A program made the translations under genes and the position numbers. A stretch of 10,216 nucleotides of DNA from a bacterium (GTDB lineage: Bacteria; Fidelibacterota; Marinisomatia; Marinisomatales; JAHJCW01), in contig JAHJCW010000296.1 of assembly GCA_018812885.1 (NCBI GenBank), positions 1-10,216 of the forward strand. The letters are read 5' to 3'. Under the pieces are notes generated by a model. It was given only the letters and a program-made list of their open reading frames with translations. It was not told the DNA's origin and made no database searches. This document shows, in pieces, positions 8,401 through 10,216 of the stretch; the stretch's first letter is position 1, and each line of letters starts with the position of its first letter.

Positions 8401-10161
8401 TTGTTAGGGAATTCATTACCGGAAAATTTATCATTGCCGTATACTTTCAGCAAAGGAATGTACGACATCAATATCTCATACAAATCGGATGATGTATTAT
8501 ATAATTCATCACAACAGTTCTCTGTAGCAGGATCTTACGTAAATATCCTATCGACAATTCCCGCAGTTCCAACAATTTGTGATTCTATAGGTGTTATAGC
8601 TGAAGTTTTGGATAAAAATGGAATATCTTCCGTTAGATTAATTTGGAATGGTGAGTATTGGGCTGATATGATCAATATCGATAGTAACTTATATTCTTTG
8701 GAAAAACTAATTCCTCCGCAACCAAGCGGAACAGTATTAACCTTTGTTTGCCAAGTCATTGACACTAATAACGATACGACTAATAGCTTACCGAAAATTA
8801 TCACTATTAATGATATTCCCAATATTGTTCCATTGAAAGGTGAATTCCGTGTTGATGATGAAATAAACCTTGTTATCAATATAGAGAGCACTACAACAAC
8901 TCCCGTTAGTACCAGTGTTGAACTATTTATTTATAATGATGATGTTTGGCAATTGTTTGGTAGAGATACTGTTAATTTTGTTGGGATGGAAATTAAAGAG
9001 GCAATATTCCCAGGCTATTATCCATTTGGTACCAATAACTATAAGGTAGTTACAAATGCGAATTTAACTTGTTTGTCAACTGATTTGGTAACTGATGATA
9101 CCCTCACTTTTAATATAGAGACCAACGCTTTTTGGATTACGCCGGAGCTTGGCTCTACGGATGATGGAATTATACATTCCAAAATTGGAATAAAAAATAT
9201 AGAAGTTGATATACCTTCCGGTAACGTGATAGAATCGAGTATAATGCAAATTTTACCACTATCGGATGTGGATATACCATCTCAGCCAGATTTCGGACTG
9301 ATAGAATTACCAAATAGTTATAATGGAATTGATATAATTTGGGGAACAGCAAATGATTATACTATAAATTGGACAATAGGAAATTCTATAGTTCAATCAA
9401 ATAATAAATTATATAGATACTTTGAAGAATTTCGCAATTGGTTACCGGTTACCTATGCCGAAATATCAGATAGCACTATAAATTTTCCCTCGAATGGCTC
9501 AGCAAAATTTACGTTTCTTGAAAATTCTGATATTGAAAGGCCAACAATCAATGCTACAATAAATGGTCAACAATTCCTTAGAAATAATTATTTAAACACC
9601 AATCCATCAATTCAATTGACTATTTATGATAAAAATGGAATTGACCATCGTGCTGATTCAATATTCTATTGGATTAACAATACCATCAGTGATTTGCATT
9701 CAGAAATTAATGGTAGCGGAAATAGTATCAATATTATTCTTAATCCTACTTTTACGGATTTGGACTCCACTTTGGCAGTATTAGTCCAAGATGCCGCTGG
9801 AAACTCATCTGACACATTGCAATTATCATTTATCGTTAGTGAAAAATTAGATCTGATCGATTATGGTAATTATCCGAATCCTTTTACTGAAAGTACAGTT
9901 TTTGCTTATGATTTAACCGACGCTGTTGAGAAATTAACTTTTACAATTTATTCTGTGGAGGGTAGGAAAATTCAGCAATTGGATAGTGACGATATTATTT
10001 CAGGAGCAAATATAAATCTTCCCGGTTACCATGAAATTATATGGAATGGCAAAAATCAAGATGGTTTTCCAGTTGGCAATGGAAATTATTTTTATCAAAT
10101 TAGGGCAAAGAATAATAAAACTGTACTTGAAAGAACCGGTAAAATTCTGAGGGTACAATAA
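5485..10161 (+). CDS. porU: PorU-like C25 (gingipain-family) peptidase, probable type IX secretion sortase
   Basis: This 1558-residue protein has a signal peptide (cleavage near ISA|K, residues 17-18). Residues 18-200 are propeptide-like, with QPGFPIVPY at 60-68. Residues 211-320 hold the PorU-type beta region (IVVDTSAWYGIANSELL, IRLWKKEDEIPLYVEYG, IVFYGEKNP, YWLIWG). The caspase-like C25 domain spans about 572-925: CDYWYS near 671-676, VSRFPV, catalytic His787 in FVGHGGG, catalytic Cys826 in SMTCFTGDF, and closing YNLIGDPAIKV. Beta-rich Ig-like regions follow (about 930-1320), then a PorU-like module at 1349-1452 (IYDKNGIDHRADS, VQDAAGNSSD) and a type A CTD at 1462-1558 (NYPNPF to the C-terminus). 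PorU cleaves CTDs from T9SS cargo and links the mature proteins to surface lipopolysaccharide, and it has its own CTD. At 1558 residues it is several hundred longer than Bacteroidota PorU. A gingipain-like secreted protease is the alternative. The gene lies 34 bases after the receptor. Confidence 0.82.
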   Translation: MKRIIIILSILSGLISAKDAVEIKINQPGQLVIELSIDSIWISLHDQSIHTQPGMDAYFQPGFPIVPYYREVFIGVPANADVKVFSDNKKLVGSYKPNILGPETAKGIEFELSLESKFDGHFPKQNVRLSPIRNVNGTPSSKIEIFPFSIQESQLFITKNISVQISWDANIQSSPAKILSKTSLEELRARKKLPKPNEHIIPDYQFSNNIAKIVVDTSAWYGIANSELLSNEINLDGVNPSTIRLWKKEDEIPLYVEYGNDGSFNNEDMIVFYGEKNPSPEWADYDNNFYTDDNVYWLIWGAGDGKRFTELDVSMNQPENTVYIPINYKFSEKIERDDEYVRLNKLNQYLLQTWDVIDHFFMTPQIIVSRSFDFEFILNTPDTLSIKGFDLELQVRGMTTSDHDLDVMINNHLITNVKWSDRNALHIEQSDMECTYLKNGKNILSLILSPTDSTLHDLIYLNWYKIKYPKYFHTNNDYIYFSLDSIPDQTIQFEITGFSNSDILLFKNREALLSNYQISLNNQSADYLLKFQDDDAQLSSQYEAIAYENLLNVKSISIESAITNQLSDIRSSYVVIAPDSFASTLTPLIDYHNGMLVNVDDVYRQYSYGVLSPYAIKSFLQNIYMQSGSTLEYAVVAMISNLNDWRSGAIGKPPSIPAMSVYTYDMGTVACDYWYSVFDDEYWIPSISVSRFPVSNKSELQTIVNKTMYHHKRGINSWDNNSLLIADAEPQFRYQSEAMVDKIKNYGTFLSRLYTDPLLPDSSFYGTKDTLLNHLNRGLAYINFVGHGGGAVWGYDGQVLGHILHRNDMDKIGNHGKLPFITSMTCFTGDFSFSYGLGNLMLANENGGAVAWYGSSGLGWSYNDFYMVEPLQDLLFSDEDLTIGEIINRSKTQYFLTYSDIYPEIAASQIYQYNLIGDPAIKVKKPIKKNIYITPLDPEPGENILISSDDSQADSVFYQIFLPDNYSLNQSTLLGNSLPENLSLPYTFSKGMYDINISYKSDDVLYNSSQQFSVAGSYVNILSTIPAVPTICDSIGVIAEVLDKNGISSVRLIWNGEYWADMINIDSNLYSLEKLIPPQPSGTVLTFVCQVIDTNNDTTNSLPKIITINDIPNIVPLKGEFRVDDEINLVINIESTTTTPVSTSVELFIYNDDVWQLFGRDTVNFVGMEIKEAIFPGYYPFGTNNYKVVTNANLTCLSTDLVTDDTLTFNIETNAFWITPELGSTDDGIIHSKIGIKNIEVDIPSGNVIESSIMQILPLSDVDIPSQPDFGLIELPNSYNGIDIIWGTANDYTINWTIGNSIVQSNNKLYRYFEEFRNWLPVTYAEISDSTINFPSNGSAKFTFLENSDIERPTINATINGQQFLRNNYLNTNPSIQLTIYDKNGIDHRADSIFYWINNTISDLHSEINGSGNSINIILNPTFTDLDSTLAVLVQDAAGNSSDTLQLSFIVSEKLDLIDYGNYPNPFTESTVFAYDLTDAVEKLTFTIYSVEGRKIQQLDSDDIISGANINLPGYHEIIWNGKNQDGFPVGNGNYFYQIRAKNNKTVLERTGKILRVQ

Positions 10162-10216
10162 TACAATTTCATAATAGAAATAAAACGATTTAAACTATAA
10201 TTCCCGTTTATTTATA

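Noticed and set aside
8535..8891. Minus-strand open frame of 118 codons inside the C25 peptidase gene
   Set aside because: It lies wholly within the well-supported plus-strand gene, lacks recognisable domains, and its composition looks like the antisense of beta-rich coding sequence.
10178..10213. Possible hairpin after the peptidase gene (AAATAAAACG with CGTTTATTT)
   Set aside because: The stem is almost all A-T with a bulge, the loop is about 17 bases, and no T-tract follows before the window ends. It is not a convincing terminator, and the operon may continue downstream.
1..10216. CRISPR array, tRNA, rRNA, phage defence island or insertion sequence
   Set aside because: No regularly spaced direct repeats, tRNA-like cloverleaf, rRNA sequence, transposase motif or defence-family motif was seen; plus-strand coding genes occupy nearly all of the window.

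Overview
This is an AT-rich bacterial window (roughly one third G+C by eye) in which every convincing gene lies on the plus strand. Two proteins end in a type A C-terminal sorting domain (CTD) of the type IX secretion system (T9SS). A PorU-like C25 peptidase, a SusC-style TonB-dependent receptor with an N-terminal carboxypeptidase-regulatory-like domain, and two lipoproteins point to a diderm of the Fibrobacterota-Chlorobiota-Bacteroidota (FCB) group. The LPVKLSSF module before a YPNPFNPSTTIRYG sorting domain is typical of Marinimicrobia (Neomarinimicrobiota), Ignavibacteriota and Calditrichota. Marinimicrobia is my best guess, but the phylum cannot be fixed from this window.

Layout: (1) 29-1390 encodes a secreted T9SS cargo protein with a laminin-B-like N-terminal region, a fibronectin-like module and a CTD. 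The CTD coding sequence carries a perfect 20-bp palindrome that looks like an in-frame insertion. (2) 1391-1545 is a dense intergenic region: a long REP-like palindrome, a strong rho-independent terminator, then a possible promoter and a ribosome binding site for the next unit. (3) 1546-10161 is a tight four-gene unit: an SGNH/GDSL-hydrolase lipoprotein, a small lipoprotein of unknown function, a TonB-dependent receptor, and a 1558-residue C25 peptidase that looks like the T9SS sortase PorU. The junctions are a 0-nt gap (TAA then ATG), an overlap (TTGA), and a 34-nt gap. Bases 10162-10216 hold no gene.

How the genes may work together: the peptidase is the kind of enzyme that removes CTDs from T9SS cargo and attaches the mature proteins to the surface, so the first gene encodes a plausible substrate. 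The two lipoproteins and the receptor look like an outer-membrane capture, processing and import set. The SGNH protein resembles the esterases that in Bacteroidota often sit beside FadL-type channels (from memory), but here its neighbour is a TonB-dependent receptor. No wholly new system is evident. The points most worth a second look are the SGNH-lipoprotein-receptor cassette joined to a sortase gene, the unknown lipoprotein family, and the two palindromic elements.
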